Shown: positions 43,928 through 52,847 of the stretch, in pieces
Position numbering within the stretch: position 1 is the first letter of the stretch
How the letters are laid out: each line of letters opens with the position of its first letter
The notes under the pieces: generated by a model
Databases searched by the model: none
What the model was told of the DNA's origin: nothing
Seen by the model: only the letters and a program-made list of their open reading frames with translations
Made by a program: the position numbers and the translations under genes
From: Flavobacterium sp. Sd200
Lineage (GTDB): Bacteria > Bacteroidota > Bacteroidia > Flavobacteriales > Flavobacteriaceae
Length of the DNA stretch: 64,000 nucleotides
Assembly (NCBI RefSeq): GCF_009826935.1
Contig: NZ_WUMN01000001.1
Location: 1,178,001 to 1,242,000 of the forward strand
Direction of reading: 5' to 3'

Positions 43928-45391
43928 TTAGTTTTTAAGAGGAATGTTTTGTAATATCTCTAAAACAAACTTCCAATATTTTTGAGCAGACGATATACTC
44001 GCCCTTTCATCGGGGCTGTGAGCACCTTTTATGGTAGGACCAAATGAAATCATATCCATATCAGGATAGTTAGTACCCAAAATACCACACTCAAGCCCGG
44101 CGTGGCAAGCTACAACATTTGGTTTGGCACCGTTTTGTTTTTCATATATTTCTTTAAGTACTTCAAGTATAGGCGAATTTACATTGGGTGTCCATCCTGG
44201 GTAAGAACCTGTTTGTGAAACCTCACAGCCAATTAGCTCAAAAGTGGCACGCAATGCATTTGCCAGATCCATCTTAGAGCTCTCTACAGAAGAACGCGTA
44301 AGGCAACCAATATGTATTTTACCATCTTTAACCACCACACGTGCAATGTTGTTTGATGTTTCAACCAGGTCTTCCATATCGGCACTCATTCTGTACACAC
44401 CATTGTGTGCAGCATATAGCGCACGCACTAAACCTTCCTGTACACCAAGATCCATAACCTTTGCAGGCAGTTCTGCTTTCTCTATAGCTATAACAAGATT
44501 AGGCTCTGTAGTTTTATATTCCGTTTTAATATCTCCAATAACCTCCTGCATATCAAACACAAAAGCTTCATCAAAAATTTCAGAAATGATAACCTTTGCC
44601 ACACTTTCACGCGGAATAGCATTGCGCAGGCTGCCTCCATTTATCTCGGCTATCTGCAAACCGAAATTTTCAAAACTATCAAACAGCAAACGGTTCATGA
44701 TTTTATTGGCATTCCCCAAACCTTTATTGATATCCATACCGCTATGACCTCCGTTAAGGCCTTTTACAGTAATAGTATAAGCAACAGAATTTTCAGGCAC
44801 CTCTTCTTCATGATAAGTACGTTCAGCAGTAACATCTATACCCCCGGCACAGCCTATGTCTATTTCGTCATCCTCTTCTGTATCAAGATTAAGGAGTATT
44901 TCTCCTTTAAGCAGGCCTCCTTTAAGTCCCATTGCACCGGTCATTCCTGTTTCCTCATCTATAGTAAACAGAGCTTCTATAGCAGGGTGAACAATATCTG
45001 TACTTTCTAAGATAGCCATGATTGTGGCAACTCCAAGTCCGTTATCAGCACCAAGGGTAGTTCCTTTTGCACGAACCCAGTCGCCATCTGTATACATTTC
45101 TATCCCTTGGGTTTCAAAATCAAAAACTGTATCGTTGTTTTTTTGATGCACCATATCAAGATGGCTCTGCATTACAATAGTTTTACGGTTTTCCTGCCCC
45201 GGAGTGGCCGGCTTTTTAATGATAACGTTGCCTACTTGGTCTACAATAGTTTCAAGATTTAGTTTAGCACCAAAATCTTTCATAAAGGCTATAACGCGCT
45301 CTTCTTTTTTAGAAGGACGGGGTACCGCATTTAAATCGGCAAATTTATTCCAAAGTGCTTTTGGCTCAAGGTTTCTGATTTCCTGGCTCAT
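43928..45391 (-). CDS. pepD: Aminoacyl-histidine dipeptidase (cytosol nonspecific dipeptidase)
   Basis: The protein has 487 residues, belongs to the M20 family of di-zinc peptidases, and cleaves dipeptides such as carnosine and others with free amino ends. Zinc-ligand motifs are visible in order: QSHLDMVHQ near 78 (His, Asp), GADNGLGVA near 118, FTIDEETGMTGAMGL near 148 (catalytic Glu), and the C-terminal HAGLECG near 410. The length fits PepD. The gene stands between a LytS kinase and a ferredoxin-like gene. Confidence 0.94.
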   Translation of the reverse strand: MSQEIRNLEPKALWNKFADLNAVPRPSKKEERVIAFMKDFGAKLNLETIVDQVGNVIIKKPATPGQENRKTIVMQSHLDMVHQKNNDTVFDFETQGIEMYTDGDWVRAKGTTLGADNGLGVATIMAILESTDIVHPAIEALFTIDEETGMTGAMGLKGGLLKGEILLNLDTEEDDEIDIGCAGGIDVTAERTYHEEEVPENSVAYTITVKGLNGGHSGMDINKGLGNANKIMNRLLFDSFENFGLQIAEINGGSLRNAIPRESVAKVIISEIFDEAFVFDMQEVIGDIKTEYKTTEPNLVIAIEKAELPAKVMDLGVQEGLVRALYAAHNGVYRMSADMEDLVETSNNIARVVVKDGKIHIGCLTRSSVESSKMDLANALRATFELIGCEVSQTGSYPGWTPNVNSPILEVLKEIYEKQNGAKPNVVACHAGLECGILGTNYPDMDMISFGPTIKGAHSPDERASISSAQKYWKFVLEILQNIPLKN

Positions 45392-45422
45392 GTATTTATT
45401 TTAGTTTGTTGTCTATATCGGG

Positions 45423-45683
45423 TTATAAAAAATGTTCTTTAAAAATCGATTTTATATTTTTAGGCTCGACTTCTCCAAGCCAAATGTTTTCAGGCTGAAG
45501 GCATATAACCGGAGCATGCTTGCAGTTGCCTGTACAGTCTGTATACTGTAATTCAATTTGTTTCTTCAGTCCGTTTTCTTTTATAAGCTCTTTAAAGCCT
45601 TTACGGATATCATTACTGTAACGGCAGCATTTTTTACCGTCGCAAATAAAAATTACCTTCTCCGGAGCATTGATCTTTTTCAT
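45423..45683 (-). CDS. Thioredoxin-like [2Fe-2S] ferredoxin-fold protein
   Basis: The 86-residue protein has Cys residues in the layout of thioredoxin-like [2Fe-2S] ferredoxins: FICDGKKCC (C14, C19, C20) at the N-terminus and DCTGNCKHAPVIC (about C50-C62) later. These resemble the C-terminal domain of NuoE and stand-alone (2Fe-2S) ferredoxin-domain proteins. The partner is unknown. It is followed 31 nt later by pepD and may be co-transcribed with it; the promoter is at 45708. Confidence 0.82.
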   Translation of the reverse strand: MKKINAPEKVIFICDGKKCCRYSNDIRKGFKELIKENGLKKQIELQYTDCTGNCKHAPVICLQPENIWLGEVEPKNIKSIFKEHFL

Positions 45684-45707
45684 GAGGCAACTTTGTCTTT
45701 ATTATTA

Positions 45708-45715
45708 CAAAGGTA
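45708..45715 (-). promoter_or_regulatory. -7 box (TACCTTTG) for the ferredoxin-like gene
   Basis: The minus-strand match to TAnnTTTG lies 25 nt before the ATG at 45683. Confidence 0.5.
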
Positions 45716-45752
45716 CTTATTTACGATTGTAATAGCTATTTCATCTAATAAA

Positions 45753-45788
45753 TAAGCCCTGAAAATTAACTGTAATTTTCAGGGCTAA
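45753..45788 (-). terminator. Terminator downstream of the SIMPL gene
   Basis: A perfect 14-bp stem (45755-45768 with 45773-45786) with a 4-nt loop lies 22 nt past the SIMPL stop codon. Confidence 0.75.
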
Positions 45789-45807
45789 TCATATATTTAT
45801 TCAACCG

Positions 45808-46497
45808 TTAATTTAACAGATAGCTGATGTTTACGTTGGCTGTTATAGTGATCTCTCCTATTGCAAGTGTTTCTCTTGGCGAATCTGCAGCCATACTTTT
45901 TTCCATCATACTCATGCGCATTACCTGTGGGTAGTAGGTTTGCGTATTATCTGTAACCATAACTGCCTTACCCAGTTTTTGACCAAGGGCTGTGGTATAA
46001 TCTGTTGCTTTTTTATTGGCATCGGCAACGGCTTTAACCCTTGCTTCGCTTTCATATTGCTCCTGTTTAGAAGTTTTAAAACTTATTCCTTCTATACTGT
46101 TAATTCCCGCATCGTTAAGCCCCATCATTAACTCATCATATTTTGTAATATCTTTTAGGTGTATTACTATTGTTTGAGAAGCAGCGTAAACCTCTTTTTT
46201 AGAAGAAGCATCGTATTCGCGGTTTAGTCGAACTCTTTGGGTTTGATAATCGCCCTGTGCCAGCTTTTGGCTTTTAAGGTACTTTACAACCTTATCTATA
46301 GCTGCATCATTAATTTTCTTTACCTCGTTGGCATCTTTGCCTTTGTTACTAAAGCCAACAGTAATATCGGCCTGATCGGGTGCTACAATAATTTTTCCTT
46401 CGCCCGATACATTTATCTGTGGCTGCTGGTTGGGTTGTACCTGTGCTTGGGCAATTGAGCCAACAAATACTAAAACTAAAAGTGCGATCTTTTTCAT
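45808..46497 (-). CDS. Exported SIMPL-domain (DUF541) protein
   Basis: The chosen ATG at 46497 gives 229 residues with a signal peptide (MKKIALLVLVFVGSIAQAQ). The mature protein is a SIMPL/DUF541 domain (about 30-229) with the family start INVSGEGKIIVAPDQADITVGF and the characteristic GISFKTSKQEQYESEAR segment and VNISYLL end. Family members in proteobacteria include the oxidative-stress defence protein YggE. The molecular function is not known. It is followed by a terminator. Confidence 0.9.
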   Translation of the reverse strand: MKKIALLVLVFVGSIAQAQVQPNQQPQINVSGEGKIIVAPDQADITVGFSNKGKDANEVKKINDAAIDKVVKYLKSQKLAQGDYQTQRVRLNREYDASSKKEVYAASQTIVIHLKDITKYDELMMGLNDAGINSIEGISFKTSKQEQYESEARVKAVADANKKATDYTTALGQKLGKAVMVTDNTQTYYPQVMRMSMMEKSMAADSPRETLAIGEITITANVNISYLLN

Positions 46498-46553
46498 GGT
46501 GTTTATTTTTATTTTCTGTAAGAAATTCAAATTGCGTGCCAGTTTTAAAATCT

Positions 46554-47198
46554 TTATATTTTATTCATTTTAGCGAGTATAAACAATACAATAATTGGTA
46601 TAAGTAACAATATAACCATCAATGTGTTATCATATATCATATTTGGTTGTCTCGAAAGCGTTATGGCAAACCCGCCAATAGCCCCGCCAAAGTGTGCCAC
46701 ATGGCCAATATTGTCGCTTTTAGCTTTCATGCCATAAATAGAATATAACAAATAGCCAATACCAAACACATAGGCAGGTATTGGAAGAAAAAAGTACAGA
46801 CTCAACGTCATATCAGGAGCTAATAATATAGAAGAGTACAAAACTCCTGTAACTGCTCCCGATGCACCAATAGCCCTGTACCAATAATCATTTTTATGGA
46901 AATACAAAGTAAGCAGACTTCCTGCAACAAGGCTTACAATGTAGACCAGTAAAAAAGTAAACGTTCCCATAAAGGCTATTACCACAGGAGCAAAAAAATA
47001 AAGTGTAAGCATATTGAATACCAAGTGCATAACATCGGCATGTAAAAACGCACTTGTAAGCATTCGGTACTGCTCTCCTGCCCTTATGCCTCCAATGTAA
47101 AATTCATATTTCCTGAAAAATGATATATCATTAAACCCCTTAAAACTTACCAGTGCATTAGCCGCTATAATGGCTAATAGTGCTATATTTATATCCAT
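46554..47198 (-). CDS. Rhomboid-family intramembrane serine protease
   Basis: The ATG at 47198 gives 214 residues with six membrane segments, typical for small bacterial rhomboids. The catalytic Ser is residue 113 in GASGAVTG and the catalytic His is residue 169 in HVAHFGGAIGGF. A longer upstream frame exists to 47315, but it crosses the start of the divergent acyltransferase gene and its promoter, so it is rejected. The substrate is unknown. Family members cleave membrane proteins near the lipid surface. Confidence 0.92.
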   Translation of the reverse strand: MDINIALLAIIAANALVSFKGFNDISFFRKYEFYIGGIRAGEQYRMLTSAFLHADVMHLVFNMLTLYFFAPVVIAFMGTFTFLLVYIVSLVAGSLLTLYFHKNDYWYRAIGASGAVTGVLYSSILLAPDMTLSLYFFLPIPAYVFGIGYLLYSIYGMKAKSDNIGHVAHFGGAIGGFAITLSRQPNMIYDNTLMVILLLIPIIVLFILAKMNKI

Positions 47199-47290
47199 AC
47201 ACAATTTTTGAGATGTAAAATTAGTTAATATGCATTGTAAATCAAAGCTTACAACTGTTGCTAAAAATGTAATTTTATAATAAATAAAAG

Positions 47291-47298
47291 TATATTTG
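47291..47298 (+). promoter_or_regulatory. -7 box (TATATTTG) for the acyltransferase gene
   Basis: The perfect TAnnTTTG match lies 12 nt before the ATG at 47310, giving a very short leader. Confidence 0.5.
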
Positions 47299-47309
47299 TA
47301 AAAAAAAGG

Positions 47310-48218
47310 ATGCACTTATTAGGATACATCGTTCTATATCCCATATTTTGGTTCATATCTATACTCCCTTTCAGGGTGCTTTATTTTTTATCGGATATTT
47401 TATATGTTGTTGCTTATAAAATAGTTGGTTATCGTAAAAAAACAGTACGTCTTAACTTAGCCCTTGCTCTACCGCATCTCAGTGCCAAAGAACGGTTGGA
47501 CATAGAAAGAAAGTTTTTTCATCATTTCTGCGATACCCTTGTAGAAATGATAAAGACCATAAATATTTCTGAAAAAGAAATGAAAAAGCGCTTTATACTC
47601 GAAAATATAGAGCTGGTACACGAATATGAGGCTAAGGGTAAAAGTATAGCTTTAATATGTGCCCATTATGGCAGCTATGAATGGCTGCTTATTATGAACA
47701 AGTATTTATCTACCCACAAAGGATATGGTATTTATAAAACAATACGCAACAAATATTTTGATGCGCTCGTAAAAAAAATACGCAACAAATTTGATGCTTA
47801 CCTTATAGACACCCGTGCTGTTATTCCGGCAATAAGAGACCATAAGCGCAAAGGTATATTGGCCTACTACGGCTTTTTAAGCGACCAGTCGCCTAAACTG
47901 GACAGTGCCATATACTGGACAAACCTTTTTGGTATGGAAGTGCCCGTGCACGTAGGTGCCGAAATGCTTGCCAAAAAGATGGACCTTAATGTTATGATGG
48001 TAAAAGGGGCAAAAATAAAAAGAGGTTACTATAAAGCTACTTTTATCAGTTTAGAGAAAGAGCCAAAAGAATATGCCAATTATGAGATAACCGACATCTT
48101 TCTACGCCTTATGGAAGAACAAATCAGGGAGCAGCCAGAATATTATCTTTGGACGCATAAACGCTTTAAACACCGCCGCAACGACCCACCGGGTTTTATA
48201 CCTCCAACCAATTCTTAA
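47310..48218 (+). CDS. LpxL/HtrB-family lysophospholipid (lipid A) acyltransferase
   Basis: The 302-residue protein has an N-terminal membrane segment (about 5-35) and the LpxL/M-type acyltransferase domain. The H-x4-E active site is HYGSYE near residue 120, followed by IRNKYFDALVKKIR and the FLSDQSP motif near 190. The family transfers acyl chains to lipid A precursors, but in Bacteroidota some members act on other lipids such as ornithine lipids, so the acceptor is not certain. Its 3' end overlaps the convergent class V aminotransferase gene by 23 nt. Confidence 0.87.
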   Translation: MHLLGYIVLYPIFWFISILPFRVLYFLSDILYVVAYKIVGYRKKTVRLNLALALPHLSAKERLDIERKFFHHFCDTLVEMIKTINISEKEMKKRFILENIELVHEYEAKGKSIALICAHYGSYEWLLIMNKYLSTHKGYGIYKTIRNKYFDALVKKIRNKFDAYLIDTRAVIPAIRDHKRKGILAYYGFLSDQSPKLDSAIYWTNLFGMEVPVHVGAEMLAKKMDLNVMMVKGAKIKRGYYKATFISLEKEPKEYANYEITDIFLRLMEEQIREQPEYYLWTHKRFKHRRNDPPGFIPPTNS

Positions 48219-49695
48219 CTGCTGCGGTTAATGCCTCTGCATTATCGGCAATGTGTGTAAACTCATTAGTATTTTTGTTGTACTGGTAATCTGCTGCCCA
48301 TTCTTCATGGTTTAGTGCCAATGCCTTTATACTGTCGCACACATACTGTATTTCAGCATTAGTTGTAGTTGGGTGTATAGACATACGAATCCATCCCGGT
48401 TTTTGTATCAGATCCCCTAACGATATTTTATCAGTAAGATAATGCGACTGCTCCTGGTCTACATGCAGCAGGTAATGCCCATAGGTACCGGCACAACTGC
48501 AACCGCCACGGGTTTGTATACCAAACCTGTCGTTTAGCAATTTAACACCAAGGTTAAAATGCAATCCATCTATGTAAAAAGAAATTACTCCAAGCCTGTT
48601 AGTGTGCTGAGGGGCCAGTATATTAATATTTTCGACCGCGCCTAAACTGTTGAAAACATATTCTAAAAGCTCTTCCTCTCTTTTTAGTATGTTTTCTACT
48701 CCCATTTTTTCTTTAAGCCTAATGGCAAGGGCAGTTTTTATAACCTGTAAAAATCCGGGAGTGCCGCCATCTTCGCGCTCTTCAATATTATCAAGATATT
48801 TGTGCTCGCCCCATGGGTTTGTCCAACTCACGGTACCACCGCCCGGCTGGTCGGGTATCATGTTTTTGTACAGCTTTTTATTAAACACCAGTACTCCTGC
48901 TGTACCGGGCCCTCCCAAAAATTTGTGAGGTGAAAAGAACACGGCATCAAGCCTTGCTTCTTCGTCGGCAGGATGCATGTCGATAGCTACATAAGGTGCA
49001 GAACAGGCAAAATCTACAAAGCAAACCCCATTGTAACTGTGTATAAGTTTTGCGATTTCATGATAGGGCGTTTTAATGCCCGTAACATTAGAGCATGCTG
49101 TTACCGATGCTATTTTAAGCGGACTGTCTTTATAGTGTTCCAACAAATTCTTAAAGCTGTCAAGACAAATAAGTCCTAGAGGGCAGGCAGGAATAATAAC
49201 CACATTAGCAATGGTTTCCAACCACGAAGTATGGTTAGAATGGTGCTCCATGTGCGATATAAACACTACAGGCTTTTTCTCATCGGGTACTTTTGTAAAG
49301 GGACGTAAATTCTCCGGAACTTTCAACCCAAGTATCCTTTGAAATTTGTTTATAACGCCCGTCATGCCTGTACCGTTCGTAATAAGTATATCGTCTGGGC
49401 TGGCATTAACATGATGTTTTATAATATGGCGTGCCTCATGATAGGCCATGGTCATGGCAGTACCGCTAACAGTCGTTTCAGTATGCGTGTTAGCCACAAA
49501 AGGCCCAAACTGGTTAACCATTTTGTCTTCAATAGGCTGATATAAACGTCCGCTGGCAGTCCAGTCGGTATATACAATTTTTTGTGCGCCAAAGGGCGAA
49601 ACAAATTCCTGTTCTATACCTATAATATTTTGCCTGAAGGCTTTAAAATAAGTTTCCAGTTGTGTAGTAAGCAATGTATCAGCAGCCTGAAGCAT
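48196..49695 (-). CDS. Class V PLP-dependent aminotransferase (SufS/isopenicillin epimerase-like)
   Basis: The 499-residue protein is a fold-type I class V PLP enzyme. Motifs are the N-terminal KIVYTDWTASGRLYQPIED, the PLP Schiff-base Lys in FFSPHKFLGGPGTAG near 255, and RGGCSCAGTYGHYLL near 405, with a Cys pair in the position of the cysteine-desulfurase loop. Cysteine desulfurases of the SufS type are about 406 residues, so this protein is longer by some 90. Cysteine desulfurase, selenocysteine lyase or another sulfur-transferring enzyme is possible. It is not next to suf genes. The tail overlaps the convergent acyltransferase gene. Confidence 0.82.
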   Translation of the reverse strand: MLQAADTLLTTQLETYFKAFRQNIIGIEQEFVSPFGAQKIVYTDWTASGRLYQPIEDKMVNQFGPFVANTHTETTVSGTAMTMAYHEARHIIKHHVNASPDDILITNGTGMTGVINKFQRILGLKVPENLRPFTKVPDEKKPVVFISHMEHHSNHTSWLETIANVVIIPACPLGLICLDSFKNLLEHYKDSPLKIASVTACSNVTGIKTPYHEIAKLIHSYNGVCFVDFACSAPYVAIDMHPADEEARLDAVFFSPHKFLGGPGTAGVLVFNKKLYKNMIPDQPGGGTVSWTNPWGEHKYLDNIEEREDGGTPGFLQVIKTALAIRLKEKMGVENILKREEELLEYVFNSLGAVENINILAPQHTNRLGVISFYIDGLHFNLGVKLLNDRFGIQTRGGCSCAGTYGHYLLHVDQEQSHYLTDKISLGDLIQKPGWIRMSIHPTTTNAEIQYVCDSIKALALNHEEWAADYQYNKNTNEFTHIADNAEALTAAVKNWLEV

Positions 49696-49716
49696 AGTGT
49701 AGTTGTGTTAGCAGTG

Positions 49717-49724
49717 CAAATTTA
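49717..49724 (-). promoter_or_regulatory. -7 box (TAAATTTG) for the class V aminotransferase gene
   Basis: The minus-strand match to TAnnTTTG lies 22 nt before the ATG at 49695. Confidence 0.45.
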
Positions 49725-49751
49725 GCAAAATAATGATGATATAGTCATGTA

Positions 49752-50972
49752 CTATATCCCAATTTCCACCTGAAAACGCACATACCAGTTTTTCTTTGAG
49801 CTTCCGTCAAAATAGCTCAGGTCGTCCAGCGTTACTTCGGCCTGTGCTTTAAATGCATGTTCCCATATGTATTTGGTAACACCCAGGCTGTATTGTTTTG
49901 TGTTTGGTGCAAGAATCCGGATGTCCTTATGCGCTTCCTGAGTAGAAAAACGCCCAATAATCTCATAATTTGTCGGAAAAAGATAACTAACCTCATAATC
50001 AAAACCATGACCTGTAAATATGTATTGAATATCAGTTGTATCATCAGGATTAACAGTAACAGGATTATCGGCAATGCGTTGCATATAGGCACTCATAAAC
50101 GCCCAGCCGTTATATTTAACCATAGCGTCTAAAAGTATCGACTGCATATCGCGCTTTTCAAAAAGGTCGTTGCCAAGCTGCCCGCCTGTTCGCCTTGCTT
50201 TGTTGTTAAACTGGTATGCACCCGACAGCATTAATTTTGGTTTAGTCTCACGCATAAGGTCGCCCTCAAAATAAGCCCCATCTTTAGTGAAAGCACCTAA
50301 TGGGTATAATTCTACCTTGCCTGTATATGCCAGTCCATTATCGGGCTTATCGGTAGAATTACGCCCCTCCCCTGTAGATATTGCTCCACGAAGGTTATAT
50401 GAGAATTTATCAATCGTTTCGTGCTGGTTGTGCACCTGGAAACCAAAATCCCTGTCTATCGTAAAACGGGCGTTGTTTATACTCCTGTCGGTTAGCTGTA
50501 AACCTCCCGATGAATTTACCCTTTGGCGGTTACCAGGCAGCTTTGTTTGCCCAAAACCAAAGTTCCAGTGCTTGTTAGGGCGGTAAAACAATATCGCATC
50601 ACGAATAATGTTGATATTCTCACCCTCTTTAACCTCACCTACATCACCTGGGGCAAAAGATAATTGTAGAGCATATATAAACTTCGGGTTACCTACATAG
50701 CCATCAAAACGAAGGCGCAAACGGCGGATCTGTCCGTCTATAGCCGCATCTTCACCCTCATTTTGCAAATAGGTTGCGCGGTTTTGCATCCTGAAACGTA
50801 TATTGAACTGAAATATACTATCGGGCGACGTTATTCCTAATCCTTTACCATAGTTATAATATGGCAGTGCCGAAAGCTTAAGGTCATTATCTTTAGTAGT
50901 TCGCTCTATGTTAATCTGCGCAGTGGCAGCGATTGCAGTTAAGAGCAGGAATAACGAAAGGATATTTTTCAT
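49752..50972 (-). CDS. Phosphate-selective porin O/P family protein
   Basis: The 406-residue protein has a signal peptide (MKNILSLFLLLTAIAATAQ) and an outer-membrane beta barrel with alternating strands ending in WYVRFQVEIGI. The family signature is seen in the N-terminal FQFNIRFRMQNRATYLQN and the RRLRLRFDGYVGNPKFIYALQLSF region. OprP and OprO of Pseudomonas carry phosphate and pyrophosphate, but Bacteroidota members have been linked to other anions too, so the substrate is uncertain. It is monocistronic, with no pho-regulon gene adjacent. A Pho box was not seen. Confidence 0.87.
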   Translation of the reverse strand: MKNILSLFLLLTAIAATAQINIERTTKDNDLKLSALPYYNYGKGLGITSPDSIFQFNIRFRMQNRATYLQNEGEDAAIDGQIRRLRLRFDGYVGNPKFIYALQLSFAPGDVGEVKEGENINIIRDAILFYRPNKHWNFGFGQTKLPGNRQRVNSSGGLQLTDRSINNARFTIDRDFGFQVHNQHETIDKFSYNLRGAISTGEGRNSTDKPDNGLAYTGKVELYPLGAFTKDGAYFEGDLMRETKPKLMLSGAYQFNNKARRTGGQLGNDLFEKRDMQSILLDAMVKYNGWAFMSAYMQRIADNPVTVNPDDTTDIQYIFTGHGFDYEVSYLFPTNYEIIGRFSTQEAHKDIRILAPNTKQYSLGVTKYIWEHAFKAQAEVTLDDLSYFDGSSKKNWYVRFQVEIGI

Positions 50973-51133
50973 TTAATGTTTATTACAAAAATTATGTTTT
51001 ATTTGCAGCAAAATTTAAAGGTAACAGTGCCATATAACATTGGGCAGCAGCAAGCTAAACAAGCCATAAATCACGACTGTAAAGTTTGCGCAAACTTAAT
51101 ATTAATTATTACCACTCAATGTTACCATAATAT

Positions 51134-51141
51134 TACCTTTG
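51134..51141 (+). promoter_or_regulatory. -7 box (TACCTTTG) for prmA
   Basis: The perfect TAnnTTTG match lies 16 nt before the ATG at 51157. An in-frame TTG at 51139 falls inside it and is rejected as a start codon. Confidence 0.55.
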
Positions 51142-51156
51142 CGAAAAATTAAAGTT

Positions 51157-51987
51157 ATGCCAGAATACATAGGATACCATTTTAGCGTATCGCCAAAAGA
51201 GCCGGGAGCAGAAATACTGATGGCCGAACTGGAGTACACTCCTTTTGAAAGCTTTGAAGAAACAGAGAATGGGCTTAGCGCCTACATACAAAAACAATTT
51301 TGGACAGAGGATGTGCTCAACGATATCCAAATTCTTGATTCGGAAGAATTTAAAATTGAATATACTGTTGAAGAAATTGAGCAGGTAAACTGGAATGAGG
51401 AATGGGAAAAGCATTTTGAGCCTATTGAGGTAGATGATACCTGCCGCGTGCGTGCCCCTTTTCATGAATATAAAGAGGTTAAATATGATATTGTCATAGA
51501 GCCTAAAATGAGTTTTGGTACCGGCCATCACGAAACCACCTTTATGGTAATACAGCACTTACTTGAAACCGATGTTGAGGGTAAAAAAACACTCGATATG
51601 GGTTGTGGCACTGCCATACTTGCAATACTTGCCGAAATGAAGGGTGCACAGCCTATAGATGCCATAGATATTGACAACTGGTGCTACCTTAATTCTATAG
51701 AAAATGCCGAACGCAACAACTGTAAACACATTAGTGTTTATGAGGGCGATGCCTCACTGCTTGCCGGCAAAAACTATGATGTTATTATTGCAAACATTAA
51801 CCGTAATATACTATTAAACGACATGCAGCAGTATGTAGATTGTCTTAATAAAGACGGCGTTTTATTACTTAGCGGTTTTTATGAGGAAGACATACCTTTT
51901 ATAGATGCTTCGTGCACCGAAAAAGGTTTAAGGTTAATAAAAAAACACCAAAAGAATAACTGGGTTGCGCTAAAATACGTAAATTAG
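51157..51987 (+). CDS. prmA: Ribosomal protein L11 methyltransferase
   Basis: PrmA trimethylates lysines and the N-terminus of ribosomal protein L11 using SAM. The ATG at 51157 gives 276 residues; MPEYIGYHFSVSP begins right there, and the upstream TTG lies in the -7 box. The N-terminal substrate-recognition domain (about 1-80) is followed by the Rossmann domain with MSFGTGHHETT near 118-128, DMGCGTAILAIL near 143, and IIANINRNIL near 210 (the N-x-x motif of the family). clpS begins 19 nt downstream, so the two genes are probably an operon. Confidence 0.95.
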   Translation: MPEYIGYHFSVSPKEPGAEILMAELEYTPFESFEETENGLSAYIQKQFWTEDVLNDIQILDSEEFKIEYTVEEIEQVNWNEEWEKHFEPIEVDDTCRVRAPFHEYKEVKYDIVIEPKMSFGTGHHETTFMVIQHLLETDVEGKKTLDMGCGTAILAILAEMKGAQPIDAIDIDNWCYLNSIENAERNNCKHISVYEGDASLLAGKNYDVIIANINRNILLNDMQQYVDCLNKDGVLLLSGFYEEDIPFIDASCTEKGLRLIKKHQKNNWVALKYVN

Positions 51988-52006
51988 CATTTTTAAATGT
52001 TTGAAT

Positions 52007-52276
52007 ATGAGCACTAAAGTATTAGAAGAAGTACTTACCGAAGAACAGGTATCTAACAACAATGAGATAGTTCTGTATAATGATGATGTAAATACTTTTG
52101 ACCATGTGATTAACACTCTGATGAAGGTATGCAAACACACACCCGAACAGGCAGAACAATGTTCGCTTATTGTGCACTACAATGGCAAATGCACCGTTAA
52201 AACTGGCGAAATGAAAGAGCTGAAGCCACAATGCTCTTCATTACTTGAAGCAGGTTTAAACGCAGAGATAATATAA
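52007..52276 (+). CDS. clpS: ATP-dependent Clp protease adaptor ClpS
   Basis: ClpS delivers N-degron substrates to ClpAP/ClpCP. The 89-residue protein (ATG at 52007) has an unstructured N-terminal tail, then the core with IVLYNDDVNTFDHVINTL near 22-39 (substrate-binding N and D residues) and VHYNGKCTVKTG near 60. The frame extends two codons upstream to a TTG, but the ATG is preferred. It is coupled with prmA in an operon and followed by a strong terminator. Confidence 0.95.
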   Translation: MSTKVLEEVLTEEQVSNNNEIVLYNDDVNTFDHVINTLMKVCKHTPEQAEQCSLIVHYNGKCTVKTGEMKELKPQCSSLLEAGLNAEII

Positions 52277-52279
52277 TTA

Positions 52280-52312
52280 ATAGCCGGGAGATTTCTTCCG
52301 GCTTTTTTTATC
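52280..52312 (+). terminator. Terminator of prmA-clpS
   Basis: An AGCCGGGA/TTCCGGCT stem is followed by seven T on the plus strand, starting 5 nt past the clpS stop codon. Confidence 0.9.
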
Positions 52313-52400
52313 CCATTTTCCTTTCAATCACCCGTGATGTTAAGAAAATAAGTTCCTTTTAAAGATGTATCGAATTATACTAATTAATATGTTTTTTAAT

Positions 52401-52408
52401 TAAATTTG
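52401..52408 (+). promoter_or_regulatory. -7 box (TAAATTTG) for the 105-aa protein gene
   Basis: The sequence matches TAnnTTTG 24 nt before the ATG at 52432. Confidence 0.45.
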
Positions 52409-52431
52409 AAGATAACCATAAAACACACATC

Positions 52432-52749
52432 ATGGAAATTACGTATCACTATGCACCCGTGCTTAAAGCCATAGACGAACTTAAGACAAAAGGGTTTATC
52501 GAAGATTTTAATATAGAAGGCGATGTAATTATAGGTACTTCAGGCAGGTTTGGAGAAGATGAATTTGAAATTGCCCATATTTATTTTTATGAAGGGGAAA
52601 CCGACCCAGATGAGAAAGCCACTGTTTATGGCATCCAGTCAAAATTAGGACATAAAGGAATTTTAGTGACTGGTAACGATGCATTTCCTGAAAACGCTTC
52701 CCGTAAAATTATAGATAAACTATTGGTTCACAAAAAAGATAAAGAATAA
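52432..52749 (+). CDS. Conserved small Bacteroidota protein (105 aa)
   Basis: The 105-residue protein contains FNIEGDVIIG, FEIAHIYFYEGETDPDEKATVYGIQS and KGILVTGNDAF. The acidic TDPDE core resembles small proteins that databases often call phosphoribosylpyrophosphate synthetase in Bacteroidota, but it has no PRTase PRPP-binding loop and is far too short, so that label is probably wrong. The biochemical role is unknown. It sits alone behind its own promoter and in front of a bidirectional terminator. Confidence 0.78.
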   Translation: MEITYHYAPVLKAIDELKTKGFIEDFNIEGDVIIGTSGRFGEDEFEIAHIYFYEGETDPDEKATVYGIQSKLGHKGILVTGNDAFPENASRKIIDKLLVHKKDKE

Positions 52750-52769
52750 TCTTTATAGCGAACATAAAA

Positions 52770-52808
52770 GCAAAAGCCGCCTAAAGTTAAACTTCAGGCG
52801 GCTTTTTA
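52770..52808. terminator. Bidirectional terminator between the 105-aa gene and the GEVED gene
   Basis: An 11-bp stem (52772-52782 with 52796-52806) with AAAA and TTTT ends separates two convergent genes. Confidence 0.88.
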
Positions 52809-52847
52809 ATAAAACATTTGTGTGTGTGTAGTGTTGGTCTACTTTTT

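Noticed and set aside
46554..47315. Long rhomboid form starting at 47315
   Set aside because: The extra 39 residues are not part of the rhomboid fold and overlap the divergent gene's start and -7 box.
48196..48218. Convergent overlap as evidence of a broken gene
   Set aside because: The 23-nt tail overlap leaves both proteins with complete motifs and plausible C-termini, so it is a normal compact arrangement.
52432..52749. Phosphoribosylpyrophosphate synthetase
   Set aside because: The 105-residue protein lacks the PRPP-binding loop and is about a third of the enzyme's length, so the label used for similar proteins is not supported.
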